Source: an uncultured Christensenellaceae bacterium
GTDB taxonomy: Bacteria > Bacillota > Clostridia > Christensenellales > UBA3700
DNA length: 36,331 nt
Assembly (NCBI GenBank): GCA_944376205.1
Contig: CALWBV010000014.1
Span: 1-36,331 of the forward strand
Direction of reading: 5' to 3'
Both the position numbers and the translations under genes were made by a program. Position 1 is the stretch's first letter. Each line of letters opens with the position of its first letter. The notes under the pieces are model-generated. The model saw only the letters and a program-made list of their open reading frames with translations, was not told the origin of the DNA and did no database searches. Positions 10,896-19,006 of this stretch are shown here, piece after piece.

Positions 10896-11312
10896 CTAAA
10901 ATTTGAAATTTCGCAAAAAATAATTTACGCCTTTTTGAAAATAAGCCGTTTTTGGGCAAAATACGACGTTTTTGCGCATTGTCGTAAAATTATACTCAAC
11001 AACGCAGAAAATTAAAAATAGGGCGTATTACAAGCCTTAAAACGCTATCTGAACAGAGATTTGAAACTTAAAATTTGAAAAAATTAAAAAAACGGCGTAT
11101 TTTTTACGGTTTTTATCAAAAAAATTAATAAAATCGGGCTTGAATTTATAAAAAAAACGATTTTTTCACTCAATTTTCCGTTTTTTAAGAAAATAATAAA
11201 AACGCCTCCTCTTAAAAATGCAAGGAAGCGTTTGTTTTTATATATTTTAAGGTATTCAATATCCTTAATTCATAATTTCATTTTTGTATCGGATTTACAA
11301 AATTGTATTTTA
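10896..11312. other. AT-rich intergenic region between gyrB and the DUF898-like gene
   Basis: Apart from the terminator near 11197-11240, this stretch holds only AT-rich sequence with repeated short CGTTTTT/AAAACG words. No open frame with a ribosome-binding site is visible. Confidence 0.6.
11197..11240 (-). terminator. Intrinsic terminator after the DUF898-like gene
   Basis: Minus-strand stem AAACGC-TTCCTTGC...AGGAGGCGTTT, imperfect, followed by a T-rich run. Confidence 0.65.
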
Positions 11313-12317
11313 TTATTTATTTTCTTGAGATTCGGAGCATTCTTTATTTACTCCGACCGTATGCGAAACCAACCACTTTTTATAGCTCGACGCAAACCAG
11401 AACGAATATATGCCTACTGTGATAACGGTCAGAATTACCCATACCGCACACTTACCCATAAGCTGCATTCCTTTGCCGTCAAAAGTCTGTTTATAACCGT
11501 CGATTACGGTATGTTTAACTTTCCATCTTTCAAGCGCACATCTTGCCCAGTATGCTCCGAAAGTCAATGTTACTATTGTTAGAAGCACTGCTCCCAATCT
11601 CACGAAAAAGAGTCTGAACGTACCTCCCGTGAATTTGGATTTACTTTCTTGCAAATCTTCTTCGCCGACATAGTGAGTATGTGAAACTATCCATTTTTTC
11701 ATCTTGATAACAAGGAAAAAAGAGTATATTCCTACGGTGATTATCGTAAGAAACATCCACAATACGTATTTACCGAGAAGCTGAACGCCGTTGCCGTCAA
11801 AATACATTTGTCTGCCGTTTATTACGGTTTTTGAAGCTATCCACTTGTAATAAAAACACAACATAAAGGGAAAAGCTATACCCAATGTGATCAACGACAC
11901 AAAACCTACTAAAAATCTCACGAAAAACAATCCGAAAGCACCGCCCGTGAATACGGATTTAATATCGGAGCTGAAAAATCCGTCTGAATTGTTTTGCTCG
12001 TTAATATTTTCTTGCTGAATAACAGGCTCTTTGGATTGTTGAACCTTTTGTTTAGGCTGAATTTTTTCTTCTTCAACCGTCTCTTTTTCTTTAGGTGCAG
12101 ACTCGACTTCCGCCTGCCTGATCATATCCCCTCTGCGAATAACCGTCTTCTTAATTTCTTCGTTTTTCGGTTCAACGAGTTTATATTTGTTTTTGTTATC
12201 TATAAAATCGTTGTCGGGATCGTATTCCATCTTTATATTGGAATAAATCTCCGTAGGATGACCGCAATTGGGACAATAAGGTCCGTTGACTTCTTTTCCG
12301 CAATTTTCGCAAATCAT
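11313..12317 (-). CDS. Zinc-ribbon membrane protein with two DUF898-like repeats
   Basis: The 334-residue protein opens with a zinc ribbon (CENC and CPNC in the first 20 residues), then a charged Gln/Lys/Glu-rich linker to about residue 110. Two homologous membrane modules follow. Each begins FTGG- or FTGGA-like, carries several hydrophobic segments, and has the pattern INGRQMYFDGNGVQLLGKY / IDGYKQTFDGKGMQLMGKC, ending KKWLVSHT. This resembles YjgN/DUF898 membrane proteins. GGAGG precedes the ATG, and its own promoter and terminator flank it. It interrupts the usual recF-gyrB neighbourhood. Function is unknown; the linker and zinc ribbon suggest a cytosolic binding role. Confidence 0.7.
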   Translation of the reverse strand: MICENCGKEVNGPYCPNCGHPTEIYSNIKMEYDPDNDFIDNKNKYKLVEPKNEEIKKTVIRRGDMIRQAEVESAPKEKETVEEEKIQPKQKVQQSKEPVIQQENINEQNNSDGFFSSDIKSVFTGGAFGLFFVRFLVGFVSLITLGIAFPFMLCFYYKWIASKTVINGRQMYFDGNGVQLLGKYVLWMFLTIITVGIYSFFLVIKMKKWIVSHTHYVGEEDLQESKSKFTGGTFRLFFVRLGAVLLTIVTLTFGAYWARCALERWKVKHTVIDGYKQTFDGKGMQLMGKCAVWVILTVITVGIYSFWFASSYKKWLVSHTVGVNKECSESQENK

Positions 12318-12371
12318 AAGCTTATCTCCTCCGTAATATTCCCCATTTTATCTCAAGGTATCTATACTAAC

Positions 12372-12400
12372 ATAATAATATGAATACTATAAAATGTCAA
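12372..12400 (-). promoter_or_regulatory. Sigma-A promoter of the DUF898-like gene
   Basis: On the minus strand TTGACA (12395-12400), a 17-bp spacer and TATTAT (12372-12377). Confidence 0.7.
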
Positions 12401-12428
12401 TTTTGACTATAAAAAGCGTTATATATCA

Positions 12429-12454
12429 CAAAAAAACGGTACCTTTAGGTACCG
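12429..12454 (-). terminator. Intrinsic terminator downstream of recF
   Basis: Perfect stem CGGTACC-loop-GGTACCG (12437-12443 and 12448-12454), followed on the minus strand by a run of T residues. It lies about 160 bp past the recF stop. Confidence 0.8.
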
Positions 12455-12617
12455 AGCTGAAATATCGTCTTTTTAATTTTATATTTATCACATTTTTATC
12501 TTTCAAACAAAGTAATTTTTTTAATACTCTTTTAATACATAAAGATATTCAAAATGTAACAAAAATCCTCTTATTCAAGACATATTTTTGCCATAATTTT
12601 AATCTGTATGATTGAAA

Positions 12618-13691
12618 TCAATCGTTTGATATACGGATAAGATTGTGATTTACGTCTTCGTCAAAATCCGTACAGGTGATGAGAGTCTGAAGTCCCATGG
12701 AAAGTTCCATTAATTTTTTACGCCTTCCGCCGTCCAACTCGCTCAACACGTCATCGAGAAGAAGCACGGGTTTTTCTCCCGTTTCACTTTCGAAAAAATA
12801 AATTTCAGCAAGCTTTAGCGACAGCGCAACTGTTCGCTGTTGACCTTGAGATGCGAATTTTCTTGCGTCTGTGTTGTTTATCTTTATAGCTATATCGTCT
12901 CTGTGACATCCGAAAGAAGTGTATTGCAAAGATACGTCTTTTTCGTAGTTATCCTGTAATTTCTTGAAAAAAATATTTTTTATATTCTCAATGTCTTGAC
13001 AAGGCACGTCGCATTCGTATTCGAGAGTGAGATTTTCCCTGTTTTCGCTTATTTCTGAATGCATTTTATTGGCAAATACTTTTATCTTATCTACAAATTC
13101 GTATCTTTTGGATATGATTATTGAGCCGTAATCCGCAAGCTGTACGTCCCAGCCGTACAACATCTCCTTTAGCGCCGGACTGTCTTTTTGCTCCTTGAGA
13201 AGTTTGTTTCTCTGGGCTATTATATTGTTGTATTTAGAAAGTGCGTTGAAATAATTTTTATTTTGTTGAGACAGACTTATATCCATGAATTTTCTTCTCT
13301 CAACGGGACTTTCCTTGACAAGTTTCATCTCGTCTGGCGAAAAGAAAACTATATTGAGCATACCCAGAATCTCACTCAATCTCACAAGAGGTATTCCGTC
13401 GATAGCTATTCTTTTTTTATCCTGATTGTCTATCGAATATTCAATTGTATGAGTAGTCTTATTCTTTTTAAGAATTACCTTTATATATGCGTAATCGCTG
13501 CCCCACTTTATCATTTCCTTGTATTTGTTGGTACGTGGCGATCTGCCGATGCCTGCAACGTAAACGCTCTCTAAAAGATTGGTTTTTCCGCTGGCGTTTT
13601 TTCCTATTACAATATTGAGACCGTCCTTGAATTCAACCGTCCTTGTCTCATAATTTCTGAAATTTTTCAGGGTAACGCTTTCTATATGCAT
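12618..13691 (-). CDS. recF: DNA replication and repair protein RecF
   Basis: The 357-residue SMC/ABC-type ATPase loads RecA at gaps in the RecFOR pathway. The Walker A motif is GKNASGKT at 30-37, preceded by the typical start LKNFRNYETRTVEF. The signature region near 275 reads ASQGQQRT. Walker B is VLLLDDVLSELD near 309-319. Length is typical. The start is fixed by the motif spacing; no Shine-Dalgarno precedes the ATG, but a -10 box ends 6 bp upstream, so a leaderless mRNA is likely. It is divergent from dnaA, whereas the common Firmicutes order is dnaA-dnaN-recF on one strand. Confidence 0.95.
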   Translation of the reverse strand: MHIESVTLKNFRNYETRTVEFKDGLNIVIGKNASGKTNLLESVYVAGIGRSPRTNKYKEMIKWGSDYAYIKVILKKNKTTHTIEYSIDNQDKKRIAIDGIPLVRLSEILGMLNIVFFSPDEMKLVKESPVERRKFMDISLSQQNKNYFNALSKYNNIIAQRNKLLKEQKDSPALKEMLYGWDVQLADYGSIIISKRYEFVDKIKVFANKMHSEISENRENLTLEYECDVPCQDIENIKNIFFKKLQDNYEKDVSLQYTSFGCHRDDIAIKINNTDARKFASQGQQRTVALSLKLAEIYFFESETGEKPVLLLDDVLSELDGGRRKKLMELSMGLQTLITCTDFDEDVNHNLIRISND

Positions 13692-13697
13692 ATATCT

Positions 13698-13727
13698 ATT
13701 TTACATCTTTGTTGTTACATAAGTCAA
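13698..13727 (-). promoter_or_regulatory. Promoter of recF, leaderless type
   Basis: On the minus strand TTGACT (13722-13727), an 18-bp spacer and TAAAAT (13698-13703), six bases before the ATG. Confidence 0.55.
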
Positions 13728-13771
13728 ACAACTTATATATGATCAAAGACGTCATATAAAAGCATATACTT

Positions 13772-14090
13772 TGTTAAAAGTCTTGACAATACAACAAGTA
13801 TTGCCTTCACCTTTTGCCTCGTATATGCACTTATCTGACTGCCTTTGACTGCTTCGCACCGTTTCACGGCATATATGCGTTATTTTCCTTATGTTTACTT
13901 ACTTTTTTATTTACTTATCTATATGTTAAAAGTCTTGACAATACAATAAGTATTGCCTTCACCTTTTACCTCGTATATACGCTTATCTGATTGCCTTTGA
14001 TTGCTTCGCACCGCTTCACGGCATATATTAGTTATTTTCCTTATGTTTACTTACATTATATCTAATTATCTATATGTTAAAAGTCTTTAT
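13772..14090 (+). repeat. 152-bp direct tandem repeat between recF and dnaA (2 copies plus a fragment)
   Basis: Copy 1 begins with TGTTAAAAGTCTTGACAATA at 13772, copy 2 at 13924, and a short third start is at 14075. Copies 1 and 2 match with few differences over about 130 bp, ending in TATTTTCCTTATGTTTACTT. Each full copy carries a small inverted repeat, CAATAC-5 bp-GTATTG, and a second hairpin-like stretch around CTTCGCACCG-TTCACGG. No DnaA box is seen in it. The rest of the gap to dnaA is AT-rich. Confidence 0.8.
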
Positions 14091-14306
14091 AATAAAGTTA
14101 TTTTTATCTTTGAAATTTGTCTTAAATTTCAATTATATCGATTTTTTATTCCAATATATTTTTCCTTTATTCTTATAATACGTAAATCCGGCTTTTTTAT
14201 AATGATTGTTTTATACTTTTCTTTATCTTGCAAGACTTATGTTTTTACGACTTTTTTTATAAATTAATCACGACTTTCGCAAGTCTCTAAAGTATAATAA
14301 AATCAC

Positions 14307-14335
14307 TTGAATTTTCTCTTATTTTATATTATAAT
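14307..14335 (+). promoter_or_regulatory. Promoter of dnaA, leaderless type
   Basis: TTGAAT at 14307-14312, 17-bp spacer, perfect TATAAT at 14330-14335, then exactly six bases to the ATG at 14342. No ribosome-binding site. Confidence 0.65.
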
Positions 14336-14341
14336 ATAGAC

Positions 14342-15688
14342 ATGGAAGAATGTAAGAAAATCTGGGATATTTTACTGTTGGGTATTTCCAACAATATATC
14401 GACCGTAAGCTACGATATGTGGTTCAAAAATCTTGAACCTCTTACTATTACGTACAACAAACTCATTATTGTGGCAAATCTCAAATCGGCAAAAAACACT
14501 ATCAATAAAAATTATCGCAAAATTATTCTCGACGAGATAAAAAAACTCAACACCTATGTTGACGATTATCTTATAATCACTCCCGACGAAATACCTATAT
14601 ATCAGGATAAGATAGACGAGATTAAAAAAGAAGAAGCTTCGTCTACGAATCTCAATATGTTCGATTCGAATTTTACTTTTGAAATGTTTGTCGTCGGATC
14701 TTCCAACCAGATAGCGTTTGCAGCCGCAAAAGCAGTAGCAAAACAACCCGGTACTCTTCACAACCCTCTGTTTATTTACGGCGGTGTAGGTCTCGGCAAA
14801 ACTCATATTATGCACGCTATCGGCAATGAGATAATAAAAAACAATAAAAAGGCAAAAATCATATACTGCACGACAGAACAGTTTGTCAATGACTTTATAG
14901 ACAGTATCCGCAACAGCAAGGATAACGAACAAAACAGAAAATTCAGAGAAAAATACAGAAACGTTGACGTGCTTATGCTCGACGATATACAGTTTCTTGC
15001 AGGAAAAATAGGTACGCAGGAAGCATTGTTCCATACTTTCAACGATTTGTATCAATTCAAAAAGCAAATCGTAATATCGTCCGATAAGCACCCCAGAGAA
15101 CTCACTTTCCTCGAAGAAAGACTTCAATCGAGATTTTCCAGCGGTCTTACGGTAGATATTTCACTGCCAGATCTCGAGACGAGAATAGCAATTCTTCAGA
15201 AAAAGGCTTTTTATAAAAACGTAAATCTTCCTATCAACGTAATATATTTTATTGCCGAAAAATTCGATAAAAACATAAGAGAACTCGAAGGCGCTCTTCA
15301 AAAGGTAATATTCTTCTGTCAATTAAAAGGCGTACAGCCCGATAATATAGATATTATCAAAGAAGCCCTTAAAGACGATATCGACGTATCCAGCCATATT
15401 CTTTCGCTTGACAGTATCGTCGACGCCACTTGCTCTTATTTCAATATCAAAAAACAGGAAGTAATCGGCAAGAAAAAACTTAAACAGATTGTTCAGGCAA
15501 GACAAATAGCTATTTATCTCATCAACGATCTTTTGGGAGTACCTCTCGCCACGATAGGCAGTTATTTCGGAGGAAGAGATCATACTACCATTATCTACGC
15601 AAGAGATAAAATAGAAGAACTTGCAAAGACGGACAACCTGGTAGCTACCCAGATCAAAGATATAAAAAACATGATTCAAAAGAGATAA
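14342..15688 (+). CDS. dnaA: Chromosomal replication initiator DnaA
   Basis: The 448-residue AAA+ initiator binds DnaA boxes and melts oriC. Domain I is residues 1-85 (WDILLLGISNNISTVSYDMW). Domain III carries Walker A GGVGLGKT at 147-154 and Walker B VLMLDDIQFL at 210-219. Domain IV has the DNA-binding signature YFGGRDHTTIIYA near 408-420. Length is normal for Firmicutes. The start gives a standard domain I. No Shine-Dalgarno is present, so leaderless initiation is inferred. It is followed by a DnaA-box-rich spacer and dnaN on the same strand. Unlike most neighbours it points toward, not away from, the candidate origin at 27-32 kb. Confidence 0.98.
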   Translation: MEECKKIWDILLLGISNNISTVSYDMWFKNLEPLTITYNKLIIVANLKSAKNTINKNYRKIILDEIKKLNTYVDDYLIITPDEIPIYQDKIDEIKKEEASSTNLNMFDSNFTFEMFVVGSSNQIAFAAAKAVAKQPGTLHNPLFIYGGVGLGKTHIMHAIGNEIIKNNKKAKIIYCTTEQFVNDFIDSIRNSKDNEQNRKFREKYRNVDVLMLDDIQFLAGKIGTQEALFHTFNDLYQFKKQIVISSDKHPRELTFLEERLQSRFSSGLTVDISLPDLETRIAILQKKAFYKNVNLPINVIYFIAEKFDKNIRELEGALQKVIFFCQLKGVQPDNIDIIKEALKDDIDVSSHILSLDSIVDATCSYFNIKKQEVIGKKKLKQIVQARQIAIYLINDLLGVPLATIGSYFGGRDHTTIIYARDKIEELAKTDNLVATQIKDIKNMIQKR

Positions 15689-15967
15689 AAAAGATAGCTT
15701 TTATGTCCTTGAATTATAAATAAAATATAATCAAACGACATAAAAAACATTATTTAACTCTTTAATGTTGATATTGTGGATAACCCTTAAAAATTATCAA
15801 CACTTTTTATCAATATAATGTTGATTACTTTTTAAGATATAAGTCGATAATGACTACTTATCAACATTATCAACACTATTATTAGATGATATTATTATCT
15901 ATCAATACAATATAAAAAATATATTATTGCAATTATTGCAGATTGCATATTAGTAAAGAGGTGTTTT
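15689..15967. other. dnaA-dnaN spacer with DnaA-box cluster, possible origin element
   Basis: Contains one perfect DnaA box (TGTGGATAA, 15775-15783) and one-mismatch boxes TTATCAACA at 15794-15802, 15858-15866 and 15867-15875. The last two abut as a direct tandem. TGTTGAT words are also present near 15766 and 15819. A very AT-rich stretch (15880-15940) follows. This is the expected make-up of a Firmicutes oriC, or of a DnaA-controlled dnaN promoter region. I could not find a clear dnaN promoter. Confidence 0.65.
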
Positions 15968-17074
15968 ATGAAGTTTATTTGTAACGGTATGGATTTGTCG
16001 GACGCTTTGTCCAAAGTAATGAAAGCCCTGCCCTCAAAAAAGAGTATGCCTATTCTCGAAGGTATAAAATTCAGTGCGTTCAAAGATACTCTTACGGTAA
16101 TGGCTACCGATATTGACTTTGTAGTAGTAATGAAAATAAGAGCGGATATAATTCTCGAAGGAGAAGTACTTGTTCCCGGCAGAACTATCTGCGAATATAT
16201 AAGAAAAATAAGCAAGGAAAATATCATCGAATTTGACAGCGATATAGAAAAAGACAAACTCTGCATCACTCACTGTGACAGCTTTATTTATCTTGCTACA
16301 ATGAATCTCAACGAATATCCTTCTATAGAAGAACAAAAATACGATATGCAGCTTTCTATAAAGCAAAAGGATTTCAAAGATCTCGTCAACAAGACTATAT
16401 TTGCTACGTCTACCGAAGAAGTAAGACAACAACTCAAAGGATGTCTTATCTCCGTCAACGGTAAAGAAATTAAGAGTGTAGGTCTCGACGGTTACAGACT
16501 TGCTGTTTGCAACAAACAACTCGATAAAGAATACCCTGCAAAAGAAATAATCGTACCCGCAAAGAGCTTGAGCGAAATATCCAAACTTTTCGAGGACGAA
16601 GAAAACGAAATTCTCATCAATATAAACGATAAAAAGATGTGCGTTGAGTTTGACAATACCAAGGTAATTACTTCTCTTATTGCAGGTCAGTTCATAAAGT
16701 ATCAATCTACCATACCTACAACTTTCGAAACAGTCGTTACGGTAGACAGAGCAAGTCTTGAATACAGTATGGATAAGGTTGACGTCATTGCCCGCATGGA
16801 TAAAAACAACTATATCAAAATGGATATAAAAGAAGGTAAGATGACTATATATTGCAATACCAGCACCAGCAACGTAAAAGAAGTCATAAATACCTTTACA
16901 AGCGGCAAGGATATGAGCGTAAACCTCAATGCAAGATATCTCACTGACTGTCTTAAAAATACGCAGGATGAGTATATATCCATGAAGTTTTTGAACAGTA
17001 ACTCGCCTATCGTTATTACGCCGATAGAGAGTAATGAGTATTTGTATCTAATTTTGCCTATTCGCAGCAGATAA
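15968..17074 (+). CDS. dnaN: DNA polymerase III beta subunit (sliding clamp)
   Basis: The 368-residue beta clamp forms a ring dimer around DNA and tethers polymerase III. Three repeated clamp domains of about 120 residues are seen. The N-terminus MKFICNGMDLSDALSKVMKA, the SLSEISKL segment and the C-terminal PIRSR motif (typical MPMR/L) mark the family. Length is normal. AAAGAGGTG precedes the ATG. It follows dnaA on the same strand with 279 bp between them. No recF follows; instead a fold-back repeat and two terminators do. Confidence 0.96.
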   Translation: MKFICNGMDLSDALSKVMKALPSKKSMPILEGIKFSAFKDTLTVMATDIDFVVVMKIRADIILEGEVLVPGRTICEYIRKISKENIIEFDSDIEKDKLCITHCDSFIYLATMNLNEYPSIEEQKYDMQLSIKQKDFKDLVNKTIFATSTEEVRQQLKGCLISVNGKEIKSVGLDGYRLAVCNKQLDKEYPAKEIIVPAKSLSEISKLFEDEENEILININDKKMCVEFDNTKVITSLIAGQFIKYQSTIPTTFETVVTVDRASLEYSMDKVDVIARMDKNNYIKMDIKEGKMTIYCNTSTSNVKEVINTFTSGKDMSVNLNARYLTDCLKNTQDEYISMKFLNSNSPIVITPIESNEYLYLILPIRSR

Positions 17075-17117
17075 TAGGCAAGCACGTATAGAGGCGCGCC
17101 TTAGCGAATTTTCTCAA

Positions 17118-17153
17118 GCAGTTACGTTCGGTCACATACGCAAAGTATGCTCC
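17118..17153 (-). repeat. Dispersed fold-back element, copy C
   Basis: The reverse complement matches the element at 5-40 (GGAGCNTACT, GCGTANGTGACCGA). It sits between outer inverted arms GCGAATTTT (about 17104-17112) and AAAATTCGC (about 17171-17179), so the whole 75-bp segment can fold back. It lies just after dnaN. Confidence 0.6.
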
Positions 17154-17342
17154 GCTCACGAACTCTCTTAAAATTCGCAAAATCACACCACTCTCCGTGC
17201 TCGCACAGAGTTGGTAATATAGTATTAAAATAAACGCATTGCTAGTTAAATATGTAATTACGCACCTTTGCGGGCGACCTAGAAAAAGCCAACTCTACAC
17301 CTTTCTCCAAAGTCGCACGAAGTGGGGTAATAATAAAAAAAA

Positions 17343-17375
17343 TGACCACTCTTATTTTTAAGAGTGGTTTTCTAT
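17343..17375 (+). terminator. Intrinsic terminator downstream of dnaN
   Basis: Stem ACCACTCTT / AAGAGTGGT (about 17345-17368) with flanking A- and T-runs. Confidence 0.85.
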
Positions 17376-17425
17376 ATTTATTTGATCAAAAAGATATAAT
17401 TATATTATTTGAATTATTTATTAAT

Positions 17426-17458
17426 TAAAAAACCGCTATTATTTAGCGGTTTTGATTT
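17426..17458 (-). terminator. Intrinsic terminator of the Sm-like membrane protein gene
   Basis: Stem AAAACCGCTA / TAGCGGTTTT with a 5-base loop, A-run on one side and T-run on the other, so it can act in both directions. Confidence 0.85.
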
Positions 17459-17464
17459 ATATTA

Positions 17465-17812
17465 TCAGTCTATTAAAAATCCCTTTCTTTTGCCGTTTTT
17501 ATTTTTGGGATATTCTCTTACTCTTGTGATAAAGTCTACATTTATGAGTTGAAGACCTTCACGGGTTTCGATAAGTACGGCATTTTCTTTTACGTCCTTG
17601 ATTATTCCGTCGACAGACGTATTGTTTACGCAGTAAATTATGCAGTCCTTTTCTATAAAATTTTTAAGAAGTTCGTTCATATTCTGCTTAAGTCTCCTTT
17701 TTCTTTTTATATTGCGCTTTACGATATATGCCGTCAATATCTTTTTTGAAGACATAAATGCCGTCAATAAAATAACTGCTATTATTATAAGTAATAAGTA
17801 AGTTATATTCAT
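17465..17812 (-). CDS. Small membrane-anchored protein with Sm-like beta domain
   Basis: The 115-residue protein has one N-terminal hydrophobic segment (residues 3-20), a very basic stretch (KRNIKRKRRLKQN) on the presumed cytosolic side, then about 50 residues with an Sm/Hfq-like alternation: a strand ending in a turn (NNTSVDGIIKDVKENAVLIE) followed by INVDFITRVREYP. Sm-like folds bind RNA or act as small barrel adapters; this assignment is by pattern only. No Shine-Dalgarno is evident. It lies between dnaN and parB and carries its own terminator. Unknown function. Confidence 0.55.
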   Translation of the reverse strand: MNITYLLLIIIAVILLTAFMSSKKILTAYIVKRNIKRKRRLKQNMNELLKNFIEKDCIIYCVNNTSVDGIIKDVKENAVLIETREGLQLINVDFITRVREYPKNKNGKRKGFLID

Positions 17813-17914
17813 ATTGTTAATTTTATATAATATTTTATTTTCTAACTTCGTGCAGGCACGCCGCTATACTTACTTGCCTTTATTTTTTTTTGTGAGCATA
17901 TAAAATTTAATATA

Positions 17915-18044
17915 TTTGCAACCGCAGAGATTAGTGCAGTTTTTTCTTTTTCGAGGTCACCCGCAAAGGCGCGTACTAGATGTACGTAACTGCAGCGGGC
18001 GTACCGCTGACAAAAGGAAAAGATGTATTGATATATGCGGTTGA
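17915..18044. repeat. Dispersed fold-back element, copy B, in a 130-bp imperfect palindrome
   Basis: The core GCGTACTAGATGTACGTAAC (17971-17990) matches copy A. It is bracketed by CCCGC/GCGGG, then TTTTTCTTTTTC and its near-complement GACAAAAGGAAAAG, and outermost by TTGCAACCGCA and TGCGGTTGA. The structure ends at the parB stop codon and may double as its terminator, although no clean T-run follows the stem. Confidence 0.6.
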
Positions 18045-18917
18045 TTATTTTATTTTTGCAAGTATATCGTATATACGATCAAGATCCTCCGCCGTATAAT
18101 AATCTATATAAATTCTTCCTTTATTGTTTGTGCCTACGGCATTGACTTTTGTACCGAATTTTTTTTGCATTATGTTTGCGAGATCTTTGAGTTCGACGGG
18201 AAGTTCGGCTACTTTTTTATTCTTATTTTTAGGATTCAAGTAGTTGCGGACCATTATTTCCAACTGACGTACGCTCAATTGTTTGTCGCAAGCGGCAATT
18301 GCATAGGTATTTTGTACGATATAATCCTTTATAGAAGAAAGACATCTTGCGTGGCCTGCCGAAAGTCTGCCGTTGATGACCATTTCTATTACTACGGGAT
18401 TGAGATTGAGAAGTCTCAATGAGTTTGTAATTACAGGACGGGATTTACCGAGTCTGTCGGCAAGCTGTTCCTGCGTAAAACCGTATTCGTCGATGAGCGC
18501 TTTGTATGCCTGTGCTTCTTCGATAGGATTGAGGTCCTGACGCTGAAGGTTTTCGATAAGAGCGATTTCCTTGCGTTGTTTAGCGCTCAACTTTTTAATT
18601 ATAACGGGTACAGTCGTATTACCTGCTATTTTACTTGCTCTGTATCTTCTCTCGCCTGCTACTATTTCGTAGGTATCGTCTCCTACGGGGCAAACGATAA
18701 TAGGCTGAATTACGCCGTAATTCTTGATAGAAGCGGCGAGTTCTTCGAGAAGATTCTGATCGAATTTTTTTCTGGGCTGATTTGGATTGGTAATAATTTT
18801 AGCCAAAGACATAAGTTCTACGCCTTCGGAGAGTTTACCTTCCTTATCGTAAGTGGTGATTTGCTCGTCTATATCGAGCATTTTTTCTATATTAGAGCCG
18901 TTACTTTCTTTTTTCAT
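18045..18917 (-). CDS. parB: Chromosome partitioning protein ParB
   Basis: The 290-residue protein binds parS sites near the origin, and spreads and loads condensin. The CTP-binding motif GERRYRA is at 88-94, with ENLQRQDLNPIEEAQAY near 122-138. The HTH TQEQLADRLGKSRPVITNSL is near 148-167, and LSAGHAR near 185-191. Arg in GKSR and Gly in AGHAR are, as I recall, ParB-type residues; Noc has Gln and Arg there, so this should read parS rather than the Noc site. AAGGAGGT precedes the ATG, and it has its own promoter. ParA, normally between rsmG and parB, is not here. Confidence 0.94.
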   Translation of the reverse strand: MKKESNGSNIEKMLDIDEQITTYDKEGKLSEGVELMSLAKIITNPNQPRKKFDQNLLEELAASIKNYGVIQPIIVCPVGDDTYEIVAGERRYRASKIAGNTTVPVIIKKLSAKQRKEIALIENLQRQDLNPIEEAQAYKALIDEYGFTQEQLADRLGKSRPVITNSLRLLNLNPVVIEMVINGRLSAGHARCLSSIKDYIVQNTYAIAACDKQLSVRQLEIMVRNYLNPKNKNKKVAELPVELKDLANIMQKKFGTKVNAVGTNNKGRIYIDYYTAEDLDRIYDILAKIK

Positions 18918-18973
18918 AAGTAACCTCCTTAAACGCTTATATTGAGATAAAAAACATAAAAATATCTTATATT

Positions 18974-19002
18974 ATTATATCAAATAAATATAGGATATGC
19001 AA
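18974..19002 (-). promoter_or_regulatory. Sigma-A promoter of parB
   Basis: On the minus strand TTGCAT (18997-19002), a 17-bp spacer and TATAAT (18974-18979), in the 88-bp gap after rsmG. Confidence 0.7.
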
Positions 19003-19006
19003 GAAT

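Noticed and set aside
13783..13811. A perfect TTGACA in the 152-bp repeat as a promoter
   Set aside because: No -10-like hexamer 16-18 bp downstream (TTCACC is found there).
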